In this document: piece after piece, positions 38,285 through 47,612 of the stretch
How the letters are laid out: the number at the start of each line of letters is the position of its first letter
How positions within the stretch are numbered: the first letter of the stretch is position 1
Origin: DATJKD01 sp963834855
GTDB lineage: Bacteria > Pseudomonadota > Gammaproteobacteria > Steroidobacterales > Steroidobacteraceae
Length of the DNA stretch: 64,000 nt
Reading direction: 5' to 3'
Assembly (NCBI GenBank): GCA_963834855.1
Contig: CAWIDH010000009.1
Coordinates: 1-64,000, forward strand
The notes under the pieces: model-generated
Databases searched by the model: none
What the model was told of the DNA's origin: nothing
The model's input: only the letters and a program-made list of their open reading frames with translations
Made by a program: the position numbers and the translations under genes

Positions 38285-39299
38285 CTAGATCCGTATTACG
38301 ACCTTGCCGAAGAGTGAGGCGCTCTGCTGGTAGCGATAGGCCTCCGCCGCCTCTTCGAACTCGAAGACCCGGTCGACGACCGGCTGCAGGCCGTTGACCT
38401 CGATCGCGGTGTTCATGCGCTCGAACATCGCGCGGTTGGCGACGAAGATGCCGTGCAGGCTCGCGCCCTTGCGCATGATCGGATGCGGATTCGTATCGCC
38501 CTGCAGACCGGCGAGCACGCCGATCAGCGCGATGTGACCGCCGTAGGCGACCGCCTGCATCGACTTGCCGAGCGTGCCGGGTCCGCCGGTCTCGACGACG
38601 TGCGTTGCGCCGGCGCCATCGGTGAGCTTGAGGACCTCCTTTTCCCAGTCCGGATGCCGGCGGTAGTTGACGCCGCCCCAGGCGCCGAGCGCCCGGGCGC
38701 GCTCGAGCTTCTCGTCGCTCGACGAGGTGAGGATCACGCGCGCCCCGGCGGCGCGTGCGAAGAGCAGCGCAAAGGTCGCCACACCGCCGGTGCCGAGCGC
38801 GAGTACCGTGTCACCCGGCCGCACGCCGCAGGTCTCGACGAGCCCGTGCCAGGTCGTCGCGCCCGCGCAGGGCAGGGTCGCGGCCTGCTCGAAGGAGAGA
38901 CTTGGCGGGATCCGCACGGCATCCTGCTCATCGAGCAGCACGTACTCGGCGAGCATCCCGTCGGCGGGCGGCGCGCCGCGCGCAGGGTACGGTCCTCTGG
39001 GTGGGCCGTCGGTCCAGCCCAGGAAGAACGTGCCGGCCACACGGTCGCCGGTGCGAAGGCGCGTGACGCCGGGGCCAACCGCCACGACCTCGCCCGCGCC
39101 GTCCGAGAGCGGAATGATGTCGCTCTGCACGACGCCGCCGAAGTAGTTTCCGGTGATCACGGCCTGGTCACGGTAAGTTGAGCGACGTCGCGCGCACGCG
39201 CACCACCACTTGACCCGGACCCGGCTTCGGATCCGGCCGCTCGACGCGGCGCAGCGCATCGATGCTGCGCGCGCCGCTCGGAATCTCCTGGACTTTCAT
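38285..39299 (-). CDS. MDR-family zinc-independent alcohol dehydrogenase/quinone reductase, frameshifted
   Basis: About 337 residues. From ATG 39299 the frame reads KVQEIPSGARSIDALRRVERPDPKPG, then an extra T near 39177 breaks it: CTCAACTTACCGTGACCAG would read LNYRDQ with one T removed, exactly the expected family sequence. The rest is clean to the stop at 38285: GAGEVVAVGPGV, GTGGVATFALLFARAAGA (NADP-binding) and a typical C-terminal ASLFGKVVIRI. NADPH:quinone reductase or 2-alkenal reductase-like. Convergent with the ligase gene across the giant palindrome. Confidence 0.83.
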
Positions 39300-39477
39300 T
39301 GGCGACTCGCCTCCCGTGACGCGCGGTCGCTCACGACTGCGCGGGTGCGAATGCTAGCGGCTCGCGGCGCGCCGTGGCTTTCACTATCGGTTGAGTCGAG
39401 GTTCATCGAGGGTCGAGCCATGCGTGCACGGTGGGCGCCAGATATCGGGCGACCCGCCCGATTCCGGAGGATCTGCC

Positions 39478-39791
39478 GTGAACGCCGTGCCGATAGCACC
39501 CCAGCCGAGCCCGTCCCCCGCCGTTGCCGCGTTCCTGAAGCGCAAGCCGCAGCTCTTCATCGGCGGAGAGTGGATCGACGCCGCGTCCGGGCGAAAGCTC
39601 GACGTCATCGATCCCGCGACGGGGAAGAGCGTCTCGTCGATCGCCGACGCCGGCCAGGCGGACGTCGCCACAACTTCGTCGACCCGAGCATGCCCTTCGG
39701 CGGTTACAAGCAGTCGGGTTTCGGGCGCGAGCACGGCCATTCGCCGGTTGAGCTCTACACCGAGCTCAAGTCCGTGTGCATGATGATCTGA
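39478..39791 (+). pseudogene. Aldehyde dehydrogenase remnant with the central part deleted
   Basis: GTG 39478 has GGAGG seven bases upstream. The first 63 or so residues are an ALDH N-terminus (QLFIGGEWIDAASGRKLDVI, DPATGKSV). Then, near 39668, the sequence jumps in another frame to an ALDH C-terminus (NFVDPSMPFGGYKQSGFGRE, ending ELKSVCMMI). About 1.1 kb holding the cofactor site, catalytic Glu and Cys is missing. It cannot be active. Either a real internal deletion or an assembly collapse. Confidence 0.82.
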
Positions 39792-39826
39792 GGGCAGATT
39801 CGCGAGGCGCCCGGGGGAGCCACCGC

Positions 39827-42007
39827 ATGTCGCGACTTTCGATGCTTGCCGCCATCTGGATGGCGGCCGGTCTGACTGCGTGCTCGAAGGACGACAAAGG
39901 CACATCTGCCGCGGGCGGCGAGATTGCAGCCGGCGAGAGCGTTGCCGCGCCGGCCCGCGTCGACGAGACGCGGATCGTGAACGCCGATCGCGAGCCGGGG
40001 AACTGGCTCGCCCATGGCCGAACCTACGATGAACAGCGCTACTCGCCCCTCAACCAGATCGATGGCAAGAATATCGCGCAGCTCGGCCTCGCCTGGCACT
40101 ACGACCTCGATACCGCCGCACGCGCGCAGGAATCGACGCCGCTCGTGATCGACGGCGTGATGTACGTGACCTCGGCGTGGAGCAAGGTGTTCGCGCTCGA
40201 CGCCGCGACGGGCCGCGAGCTGTGGGCCTACGATCCGAAAGTGCCGGGCACGGCCGCGATCAATGCCTGCTGCGACGTCGTCAACCGCGGTGTGGCGGCC
40301 TGGAAGGGACGGCTGTATCTCGGCACGCTCGACGGCCGGCTGGTAGCGCTCGATGCCGGCACCGGCCGGCCCGTCTGGGAAGTGATGACCGTCGATCCGG
40401 GGTCACGGCACACGATCACCGGCGCGCCGCGCATCGTCAAAGACAAGGTCCTGATCGGCAACGGCGGCGGCGAAATGGGCGTGCGCGGCTACGTCACGGC
40501 GTACGACGCCGAAACCGGACGGCAGGTCTGGCGCTTTTACACGGTGCCCGGCGATCCGTCGCAGCCGTTCGAGAACCCGGCGATCGAGATGGCGGCCAAG
40601 ACCTGGACCGGCGAGTGGTGGAAGCTCGGCGGCGGCGGGACCGTCTGGGATTCCATGGCCTACGACCCCGAGCTCGACCTGCTGTACATCGGCGTCGGCA
40701 ACGGCTCGCCGTGGAATCGCGCGATCCGCAGTCCGGGTGGCGGCGACAACCTGTTCATCTCTTCGATCGTCGCGCTCAGACCGGAGACGGGCGAATACGT
40801 CTGGCACTACCAGACGACACCCGGCGACACCTGGGACTACACCGCCGCCCAGCACATGATCCTTGCCGATCTCAAGATCGATGGCCGCTCCCGCAAGGTG
40901 ATCATGCAGGCGCCGAAGAACGGCTTCTTTTATGTGCTCGACCGTGCCACGGGCGAGCTGATCTCCGCGCGGGCGTTCGCGAAAATGAACTGGGCCACCG
41001 GCATCGACATGAAGACCGGACGGCCGATCGAGACCCCCGACGCCCGTTACGGCGAAACCGGCCGGCCCTTCATCGCCCAGCCGGGGCCCGGCGGCGCGCA
41101 CAGCTGGCAGCCGATGAGCTACAGCCCGCGCACGGGTCTCGTGTACTTCCCGGTGATGGAAGCGGCGTTCCCGTACTTTCCGGACAAGGACTTCCGCAAG
41201 CGCGTGCTGGCCTGGAACACTGGCGTGGACTTCAACGCGGGCAGCCTGCCCACGGACCAGGCTGTCCTCGACCAGATCAAGGCAGACCTGAAAGGGCACC
41301 TCGTCGCATGGGACCCGGTCGCGCAGCGCGAAGTCTGGCGCGTGCAGCACGAGCATCCCTGGAACGGTGGGGCGCTCTCGACGGCGAGCGATCTCGTCTT
41401 CCACGGCGACGCGCTCGGCAACTTCGGCGCGTACGACGCGCGCACGGGTGCGCGGCTCTGGTCGGTCGCGACCGGCACCGGGATCCTCGCGCCGCCCGTG
41501 ACCTACCTCGTCGGCGGCGAGCAGTACGTCGCGATCGAGGTCGGCTGGGGCGGCGCATTCGGGCTGGCGGCGGGCGAGCTGGCCCGCGACGCGCACATCG
41601 CAACGAACGCACCGCGCGTGTTCGCCTTCAGGCTTGGTGGCACGGCTGCGATGCCGCCGCCCGGACCGCCGCCGCGGCCAGTCGCAGAGCCGCCTCCCGA
41701 CGTGGCGACGGCGGCGACGGTCGAAGCGGGCAAGGCGACGTTTCACCGGTACTGCGGCACCTGCCATGGTGACTCCGCAGTGAGCACGGGCGTGCTACCG
41801 GACCTGCGGCAGTCGGCGTACCTGAGCGACCCGGCCACCTTCACCCGCTTGGTGCGCGAGGGTCCGCTCGAGGAGCGCGGCATGTTCGCCTTCGGCGCGG
41901 AGCTATCCGCAGCGGACGTCGAGCAGATCCGCGCCTACGTGATCCACCGCGCGCACGAGACGCGGCGTACCGAGGCGGCGGCCGCTGCTGCGAACAAGCG
42001 CGAATGA
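39827..42007 (+). CDS. PQQ-dependent quinohaemoprotein dehydrogenase, predicted lipoprotein
   Basis: 726 residues, intact. The N-terminus is a lipoprotein signal with lipobox GLTAC, making C19 the lipidated residue. The PQQ propeller shows NWLAHGRTYDEQRYSPL, the vicinal disulfide C148-C149 (NACCDV), KLGGGGTVWDSMAYDPELD and HYQTTPGDTWDY. A C-terminal cytochrome c domain has CGTCHG from residue 643 and M686 as probable sixth haem ligand. GGGGGAG precedes ATG 39827. It is a membrane-anchored relative of the dehydrogenase at 20913. It would oxidise an alcohol in the periplasm and pass electrons to the respiratory chain. Substrate unknown. Confidence 0.9.
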   Translation: MSRLSMLAAIWMAAGLTACSKDDKGTSAAGGEIAAGESVAAPARVDETRIVNADREPGNWLAHGRTYDEQRYSPLNQIDGKNIAQLGLAWHYDLDTAARAQESTPLVIDGVMYVTSAWSKVFALDAATGRELWAYDPKVPGTAAINACCDVVNRGVAAWKGRLYLGTLDGRLVALDAGTGRPVWEVMTVDPGSRHTITGAPRIVKDKVLIGNGGGEMGVRGYVTAYDAETGRQVWRFYTVPGDPSQPFENPAIEMAAKTWTGEWWKLGGGGTVWDSMAYDPELDLLYIGVGNGSPWNRAIRSPGGGDNLFISSIVALRPETGEYVWHYQTTPGDTWDYTAAQHMILADLKIDGRSRKVIMQAPKNGFFYVLDRATGELISARAFAKMNWATGIDMKTGRPIETPDARYGETGRPFIAQPGPGGAHSWQPMSYSPRTGLVYFPVMEAAFPYFPDKDFRKRVLAWNTGVDFNAGSLPTDQAVLDQIKADLKGHLVAWDPVAQREVWRVQHEHPWNGGALSTASDLVFHGDALGNFGAYDARTGARLWSVATGTGILAPPVTYLVGGEQYVAIEVGWGGAFGLAAGELARDAHIATNAPRVFAFRLGGTAAMPPPGPPPRPVAEPPPDVATAATVEAGKATFHRYCGTCHGDSAVSTGVLPDLRQSAYLSDPATFTRLVREGPLEERGMFAFGAELSAADVEQIRAYVIHRAHETRRTEAAAAAANKRE

Positions 42008-42052
42008 CTCCTTCGCTTCGGTGCACGAGCCGGGGCCCAAGCTGATGCGCTG

Positions 42053-42946
42053 ATGACGAAGCTCGCCGCGATCGCGCTCCTGTTCCTGGCGGGAGTGCTG
42101 CTCAGGCGGCTCGGCTGGCTCGACGCGCGGCACGGCGCCCGTCTGCTGCGGATCGTTGCGACCCTCGGGCTCCCCGCGCTCATCATCGGGACCGTGGGCC
42201 GGGTGCCGATGGAGGCCAAGCTCCTCGCGCTGCCCGCGAGCGCGGCTGCCGTGATGCTCGCCGTGGGTCTGCTCGCGCGCGCGGCCGCCCGGCTTCTCGG
42301 CCTCGACCGGCCTGCGACGGGCGCATTGATCGTGAGCGCCATGGCGATGAACCTCGCGTTCGTCTTCCCGTTCGTGTTCCTCGCGTGGGGCCCGGAAGCG
42401 CTGACGCGCACAGTCGTCTTCGATGCCGGCAACGCCGTCACCCAGTGGACGCTGGTGTACCTGCTGGCCGCACGCTACGGCGGGCACGCCGCCGACGCGC
42501 GGGCCGTCATGGGCCGGCTCGCCCGGGCGCCGCCTTTCCTCGCGATCGTGGCCGCGCTCCTGGTCAACCGGTTCGCGCCGCCCGAGGCGGCCGGACCCCT
42601 CGATGTGCTCCGCATCGCGGGGCAGGCCGTCACCCTGCTCGTCGTGCCGGCCATGGGGCTGCTCTTCGAGGCGCGGCGGATCGCGGCTCCGGAAGTCGTC
42701 GCGGCGGTGGCGCTGCGGTGCGGGGCGGGTGCCGCCGCCGGCGCGCTGATCGCACTCGCGTTCGACTTCGAACCCGCGTTTGCGGCGGTGGCGATCGTCG
42801 GCAGCGCCGCCCCGGTCGGATTCAGCGCCGTCGTCATGGCGGAGCGCGAGGGGCTCGACATCGGCCTCGCGGTCGCGGCGGCGTCGCTCTCGGCGCTCTG
42901 CGCCCTGGTCGCGATACCGGCGCTGCTCACGCTGCTCGGCCCATGA
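42053..42946 (+). CDS. Auxin efflux carrier (AEC)-family permease
   Basis: 297 residues with about nine to ten hydrophobic helices; the two half-domains each begin with a membrane pair (LAAIALLFLAGVLLRRLGWL; later FLAIVAALLVNRFAPPEAAG). AEC carriers such as MdcF move malonate, malate or other organic acids. It lies 45 bases after the PQQ dehydrogenase gene on the same strand and may export or import its product. Intact; substrate not determinable. Confidence 0.8.
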   Translation: MTKLAAIALLFLAGVLLRRLGWLDARHGARLLRIVATLGLPALIIGTVGRVPMEAKLLALPASAAAVMLAVGLLARAAARLLGLDRPATGALIVSAMAMNLAFVFPFVFLAWGPEALTRTVVFDAGNAVTQWTLVYLLAARYGGHAADARAVMGRLARAPPFLAIVAALLVNRFAPPEAAGPLDVLRIAGQAVTLLVVPAMGLLFEARRIAAPEVVAAVALRCGAGAAAGALIALAFDFEPAFAAVAIVGSAAPVGFSAVVMAEREGLDIGLAVAAASLSALCALVAIPALLTLLGP

Positions 42947-43161
42947 ACCGCGAATCTGGATCGGGTCCAAACCGCCGTTGTGCGGCAGCCACTACCGTCG
43001 CCGCCCCGACTGTTCCCTTTGGGTCGATCCGGCCTTCCGCCACGGTTGAGCCCCGCGCCTGCGCATCCGATTAGATCGCCGGAAAAAGGTGGGCCATTCA
43101 CGTAGTTATCGGTCTGAGGTGCTGACGTTTCGACTCATGCCATCCAGCGGGGGAATCTGAC

Positions 43162-45674
43162 ATGAAACGGACGAGGGTTTCGGAGCGGTTCTCGTCAGTC
43201 GCAATGGCGCCACAGGGCCGCAACGCTGCCCTTGCCGTGCGCGTGAGCGGCGTGCTGGTTGCATCGGGGCTGCTGGGCGGCGGGCTCGCGATCGCGCAGC
43301 AACCCCCAGTACAAATGGAAGGCACGAGGGGCCCGCTCGAGGAGATCATCGTCACCGCGCGCTATCGCGAGGAGCTCCTGCAGGAGACGCCGATCGCGAT
43401 CACGGCAATCGACCGCCGAAGAAATCGAGCAGCGCGCGTTTCACCAGCGCCTAGGAGGTGGCCTACGCGGTGCCGAACACTTCGTTGCGGCCGACCGCAG
43501 GCCGCCTTCGGCAACACGATGACGCGCCTACATCCGCGGCATCGGCCAGTACGACTTCGACTTCGCCGTTCGAGCCCGGGCGTCGGGATCTACATCGACG
43601 ACGTGCTACCACCCGTTCACGCTGGGCTCGCAGATCGACCTGCATGGACCTCGACCACGTCGAAGTGCTGCGCGGACCGCAGGGTACGCTCTTCGGGCGC
43701 GGCTCGATCGGCGGCGCCATCCGCTACGTCAGCAAGAAGCCGCAGGGTGACGACACCGGCTCGATCGGGCTCTACGGTCGGCGAATTCGATCGAGTCGAC
43801 GTGCGCGCGTCGTACGACTTCGCCATCACTGACAACGTCTTGGCGCGCGTCACGGGTGTGTCGACGAGCCGCGACGGTTACCAGGACGTCATCGACTTCA
43901 CCTGCGCGTTCCCGGGTTCGTCCGGCGACCTGCCGACACAACCCATCAACAAGGAAACCGGCTGCAAGATCGGCACGCAGGGTGGCGCTGACTACATCGG
44001 CGGTCGCGGCATGCTCCGCTGGGAAGCCAGCGACGACTTCGAGATCCTGCTGACGGCCGACTACCAGAAGGAGACCGCGGAACCCAAGGCCGACACGGTT
44101 ACCCACATCAATCCCGGGGCCGGTGCGCGCATATCAGGCATCCTCGGGATAGCAATCCGCCGTATGACACGCGCTTCCTGCCCCCAGATCCTTCCGAGAC
44201 GTACGCCACCTACTCAGATCCGCGCAGCGGACTGACCTTCAAGCCCGAGACGGAATACGAGTCCTGGAGCACGTCGGCGCGTGCGGACTGGGCAATTACG
44301 GAAGGTGTCGACATGGCGCTGATCCTGGCGTACGCGGACATCACCTCGACCTTGGTCTCGGACGCGGACGGTTCGCCACTCAACGTTCAGATCGACCTAC
44401 GGCGTTCAGACGATCGACTACTACACGGCGGAGCTGCGCTTCAGCGGCCGCGCTTGGATCGGATGGACTGGACGGTCGGCGGCTTCTACTACGACGGCGA
44501 TTCCGTCAACAACCAGATCGTCAGCATCCCGTTCCTGAGCGCAATCCTCGATCGGCGTTCCGTCCGACGGAGTCCGGCTCCCCGTTCGTCAACACCGACA
44601 ACGTGCACGAGTCCACGCAACGAATCCGCGTTCGCCCACGTGGTGTTCGACGTGACCGATAAGTTCGCCGTGACCGCCGGCGTCCGCTATTCAAGCGACG
44701 AGAAGGACGTCAACTTCGACAACACGCGGGTCCAGAATCCGAACGTGGTCGTGGAGGGCAACAACACCGACTGGAAGTTCGGACTCGACTACCAGTTCAC
44801 GCCGGACATGTCTGGCGTATGCGAGCGTCGCGACCGGGCTACCGGCCGGGAAGCTACAACCCGCGTCCCTTCCAGGCGACGCAGGTAGTCGCAGTCGATG
44901 CCAGAGGACTCCGAGGCATACGAGCTCGGCTTCAAGTCGGACTGGTTCGACCGGCGGCTGCGGACGAACCTCGCAGTGTTCTATACGGACTGGAAGACCC
45001 GCATCACTCCGGTCGGCGGCACCGAGTGCCTGCTTCTGGACCTGGGGCCGCCCCCCGTGTACCAACCGGATAATCCGGCCACGCCCGGATCCGTGACCGA
45101 CGACCTCGGCAACGTCTGCGAGGGCCCTCCCTTGTCCCGTACCTTCTACGAGAACACGCCCGGCGAGGTCGAGGGCGTCGAGGTCGAGATGAGCTGGGAG
45201 CCGGTCGACGGGCTGGTGTTCAGCGGCCTGTACGGCTGGATCGACTGGTCATCGGAAGACATCACCGACGATCCGGCGGTGGACAGCGACCGCCCGATTT
45301 ACGTGCCCGAGGACAACTGGGCGCTGAGCGCGTCCTACGCGTGGGCCCTGGGCAGCGGAGCGAGCCTGACACCGCGGCTGGATTACTACGGTCAGGCGGA
45401 GATCTGCTCGCAGACGGTCTTCAACGCAAACCGCCCCGCCGGTCCCTCGCTGTTCCCGGGCGCAAGCTGCACGGATGCCTACGAGCTGCTGAACGCGCGT
45501 CTGGAGTGGCGCAGCGCCGAGGACAAGTGGACGGTCGCGGTCGGTGCCACCAACGTGACGGACGAGGAGTACTTCTACAACAAGTTCGACCTGACCGCGT
45601 TCGGCCAGCCGCACGCCGAAGGCCAGCCCGGCCGCCCGCGCGAGTGGTACGTGACGCTCGGCCGGAATTTCTGA
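43162..45674 (+). CDS. TonB-dependent outer-membrane receptor, heavily frameshifted
   Basis: About 840 codons. ATG 43162 follows GGGGGAA. A signal sequence ends LAIAQ|QPP. The plug begins PLEEIIVTARYREELLQETP; HVEVLRGPQGTLFGRGSIGGAI is at 43650-43720. The barrel ends KFDLTAFGQPHAEGQPGR and REWYVTLGRNF at 45674. Eight or more frame changes are needed between 43400 and 44900, the densest damage in the window; the last 260 residues are clean. A strong terminator and hairpin repeat copy 3 follow. Substrate unknown. Confidence 0.82.
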
Positions 45675-45712
45675 CGCAGGCACGACCCGCCGCATGGTGA
45701 CGGCTGTGCTCA

Positions 45713-45744
45713 GGGCGCGCTCGGCAACGAGCGCGCCCTTCTTC
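45713..45744 (+). terminator. Rho-independent terminator
   Basis: A perfect 10-bp GC stem, GGGCGCGCTC pairing with GAGCGCGCCC, around the loop GGCAAC, followed by TTCTTC. It lies 39 bases after the TonB receptor stop. Confidence 0.75.
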
Positions 45745-45754
45745 GCTCCGGAAA

Positions 45755-45800
45755 TCGGCTCAGAGCCAGATTACACGCGGTTAATCTGGCTCTGAGCCGA
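45755..45800. repeat. Dispersed hairpin repeat, copy 3
   Basis: The cleanest copy: TCGGCTCAGAGCCAGATTA (45755-45773) and its exact 19-base complement (45782-45800) around an eight-base loop. It lies just after the terminator of the TonB receptor gene and before the protease gene. Confidence 0.8.
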
Positions 45801-45866
45801 GTTTCTCCCCGGCTCGCGCTAGGCTACGCTCGCTACCGTCGTTCCGCGGCGAGGGGGTTCGTGGAA

Positions 45867-46811
45867 ATGCGTGTCCTGCACTGCAGCGCGTGGCTCGCGG
45901 CCGTGTGCGCGCTGACGTGCGCCTCGGCCCAGACACCACCGCAGCCACCTGCGCCACAGGAAGAGGTCATCGTGGCCGCGCCGGAGCCGCGCTACGTGGC
46001 GCCGACGCTGCGCGATCGCATCGGGCGCGTTTGGGCGCCCGTCTATGTGAACGGCCAGGGACCTTTTCGGATGGTGCTTGATACTGGAGCGAGCACGTCG
46101 GCTGTCACCACGCGGACCGCCGAGCGGCTGGGCCTGTCCGTCGCGGACGCGCGCAAGGTCCTGCTGCGCGGAGTGACCGGTGCTGAGGAAGTGCCGATGG
46201 TCGACGTCGAGCGGGTGGAATTTGGCGACCTGACGGTCGAGCCGGCGAAACTGCTGGTGATCGAGGACGCCTTCGGGGGCGCCGAGGGGGTGCTCGCCGG
46301 GCGCGGGCTCAACGATCGGCGCATCCACATCGAGTTTCGCAGGGATCGCATCGACATCCGGCGTTCGAGGAACCAGCGCGCTGCGCCGGACTTCACCGCG
46401 CTGCCCCTCAAGCTGATCCGCGGCCACGTGCCGAGTGTCGATGCCGCCGTCGGCCCGATACGCGTCAAGGCCATCATCGACACCGGGGCGCAGCGTACGG
46501 CCGGCAACCTCGCGCTCCGCGAAGCGTTGCTCAAGCGTCGCCGGCTCGACGAGCAGACGGATGAGATCGTCGGCGTCACGGGCGACGTCCAGGAGGGGCC
46601 GACCAGCGGCGTGCCGCCGATCCGGTTCGGAGACGTGATCGTCCGCAACGTGGACATCATGTTCGTCGATCTGTACATCTTCCAGCACTGGAAGCTGACG
46701 CGAGAGCCGGCCATCCTGCTCGGCATGGACGTGATCGGCGTGCTCGACACGATGATCATCGACTACCGCCGACGGGAGCTGCAGATCCGGCTGGTGCGCG
46801 GCGGGACCTGA
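45867..46811 (+). CDS. Exported retropepsin-like aspartyl protease with two DTG motifs
   Basis: 314 residues. A signal peptide ends near TCASA. Two aspartyl protease half-domains follow: VLDTGAST (D72) and IIDTGAQR (D205), with hydrophobic-Gly flaps downstream (ILLGMDVIGVLDTMIIDYRR). Having both Asp motifs in one chain suggests a monomeric pepsin-like active site instead of the usual homodimer of single-domain bacterial retropepsins. A GTG two codons upstream (45861) is an alternative start; GAGGGGG precedes. Periplasmic role unknown; not obviously linked to aromatic catabolism. Intact. Confidence 0.8.
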   Translation: MRVLHCSAWLAAVCALTCASAQTPPQPPAPQEEVIVAAPEPRYVAPTLRDRIGRVWAPVYVNGQGPFRMVLDTGASTSAVTTRTAERLGLSVADARKVLLRGVTGAEEVPMVDVERVEFGDLTVEPAKLLVIEDAFGGAEGVLAGRGLNDRRIHIEFRRDRIDIRRSRNQRAAPDFTALPLKLIRGHVPSVDAAVGPIRVKAIIDTGAQRTAGNLALREALLKRRRLDEQTDEIVGVTGDVQEGPTSGVPPIRFGDVIVRNVDIMFVDLYIFQHWKLTREPAILLGMDVIGVLDTMIIDYRRRELQIRLVRGGT

Positions 46812-46818
46812 GGCAGCG

Positions 46819-47604
46819 TCAGCCCCAGCGGGCCGGCTCCACGCCGGGGACGAACGCCTGCTCCGGGCGCCCGCTGCGCGACCGGGCGCGCGCCGCGCGC
46901 ACCGCGGGGCGCTCCGCGATGCGGGCCAGCCAGCCTGAGAGCTGCGGCGTCTTCGCGGCGTTCACGACCTCGGGCGCAAGATCGCGCAGCGGATCCACGA
47001 GCGCATAGGCGTCGATGTCGGCGATGGAATAGTCGGGCCCGGCGAGCCACGGTCCCTGCGCGAGCGCGGCCTCGAGACGTCCGACCGGCAACGACAGGCG
47101 CTGGCGCAGCGCGGCGAGAGTGGTCTCGTCCTGGCCGCCATCGATGACCGCGAGCCACGCCACGCGTCGCTCGACCGGCTCGATGCTCTCGATCCGCGCG
47201 CGCAACGCGGTCGAGTCCCGGCGCGCAAGCTCGGGCGCGAGGTAGCGGGCGCAGCCGAGCGCGCTCGTCGTCGCGCCCAGCGACAACCCGAGGAACTGGC
47301 CCCACGCGCGGGCGCGATAGCGGTGCCACGCAGTCTCCGGTATCAGCGCCGGGCCGGGAACGGCCTCGGCGATGTACTCGAGCATGAAGAAGGTGCTCGA
47401 GATCACCGTGCCGTCGGCGACGAGAAGCGGACCCTCGCGCTCGAGCGTGAGCCGCGATTCGACGCTGGACGGAAATCCGTCCGCCACCTGCTCGAAGCTG
47501 GTCGGATCGAACCAGCGGCTCTTGAAGGCCGCGCCCTTCTCCTCGAGCGCGATCAGCGGCTTGAGATAAAAGCCGTTCGGTTCCCAGTGGTAGAGCTCGA
47601 GCAT
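46819..47604 (-). CDS. Glutathione S-transferase, beta-etherase-like (LigE/LigF group)
   Basis: 261 residues, thioredoxin-fold N-domain (LYHWEPNGFYLKPLIALEEKG) and helical C-domain (SIADIDAYALVD, TPQLSGWLARIAERPAV). It shares opening and layout with the neighbour at 47613 but carries ISST where the usual GSH-binding TES motif stands, and Tyr replaces Ser at residue 13, so glutathione handling may differ. It is downstream of that gene by eight bases, one unit. Beta-etherases break the ether bond of C-alpha-oxidised lignin dimers with glutathione. Exact class inferred. Confidence 0.72.
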   Translation of the reverse strand: MLELYHWEPNGFYLKPLIALEEKGAAFKSRWFDPTSFEQVADGFPSSVESRLTLEREGPLLVADGTVISSTFFMLEYIAEAVPGPALIPETAWHRYRARAWGQFLGLSLGATTSALGCARYLAPELARRDSTALRARIESIEPVERRVAWLAVIDGGQDETTLAALRQRLSLPVGRLEAALAQGPWLAGPDYSIADIDAYALVDPLRDLAPEVVNAAKTPQLSGWLARIAERPAVRAARARSRSGRPEQAFVPGVEPARWG

Positions 47605-47612
47605 GGGGCGCC

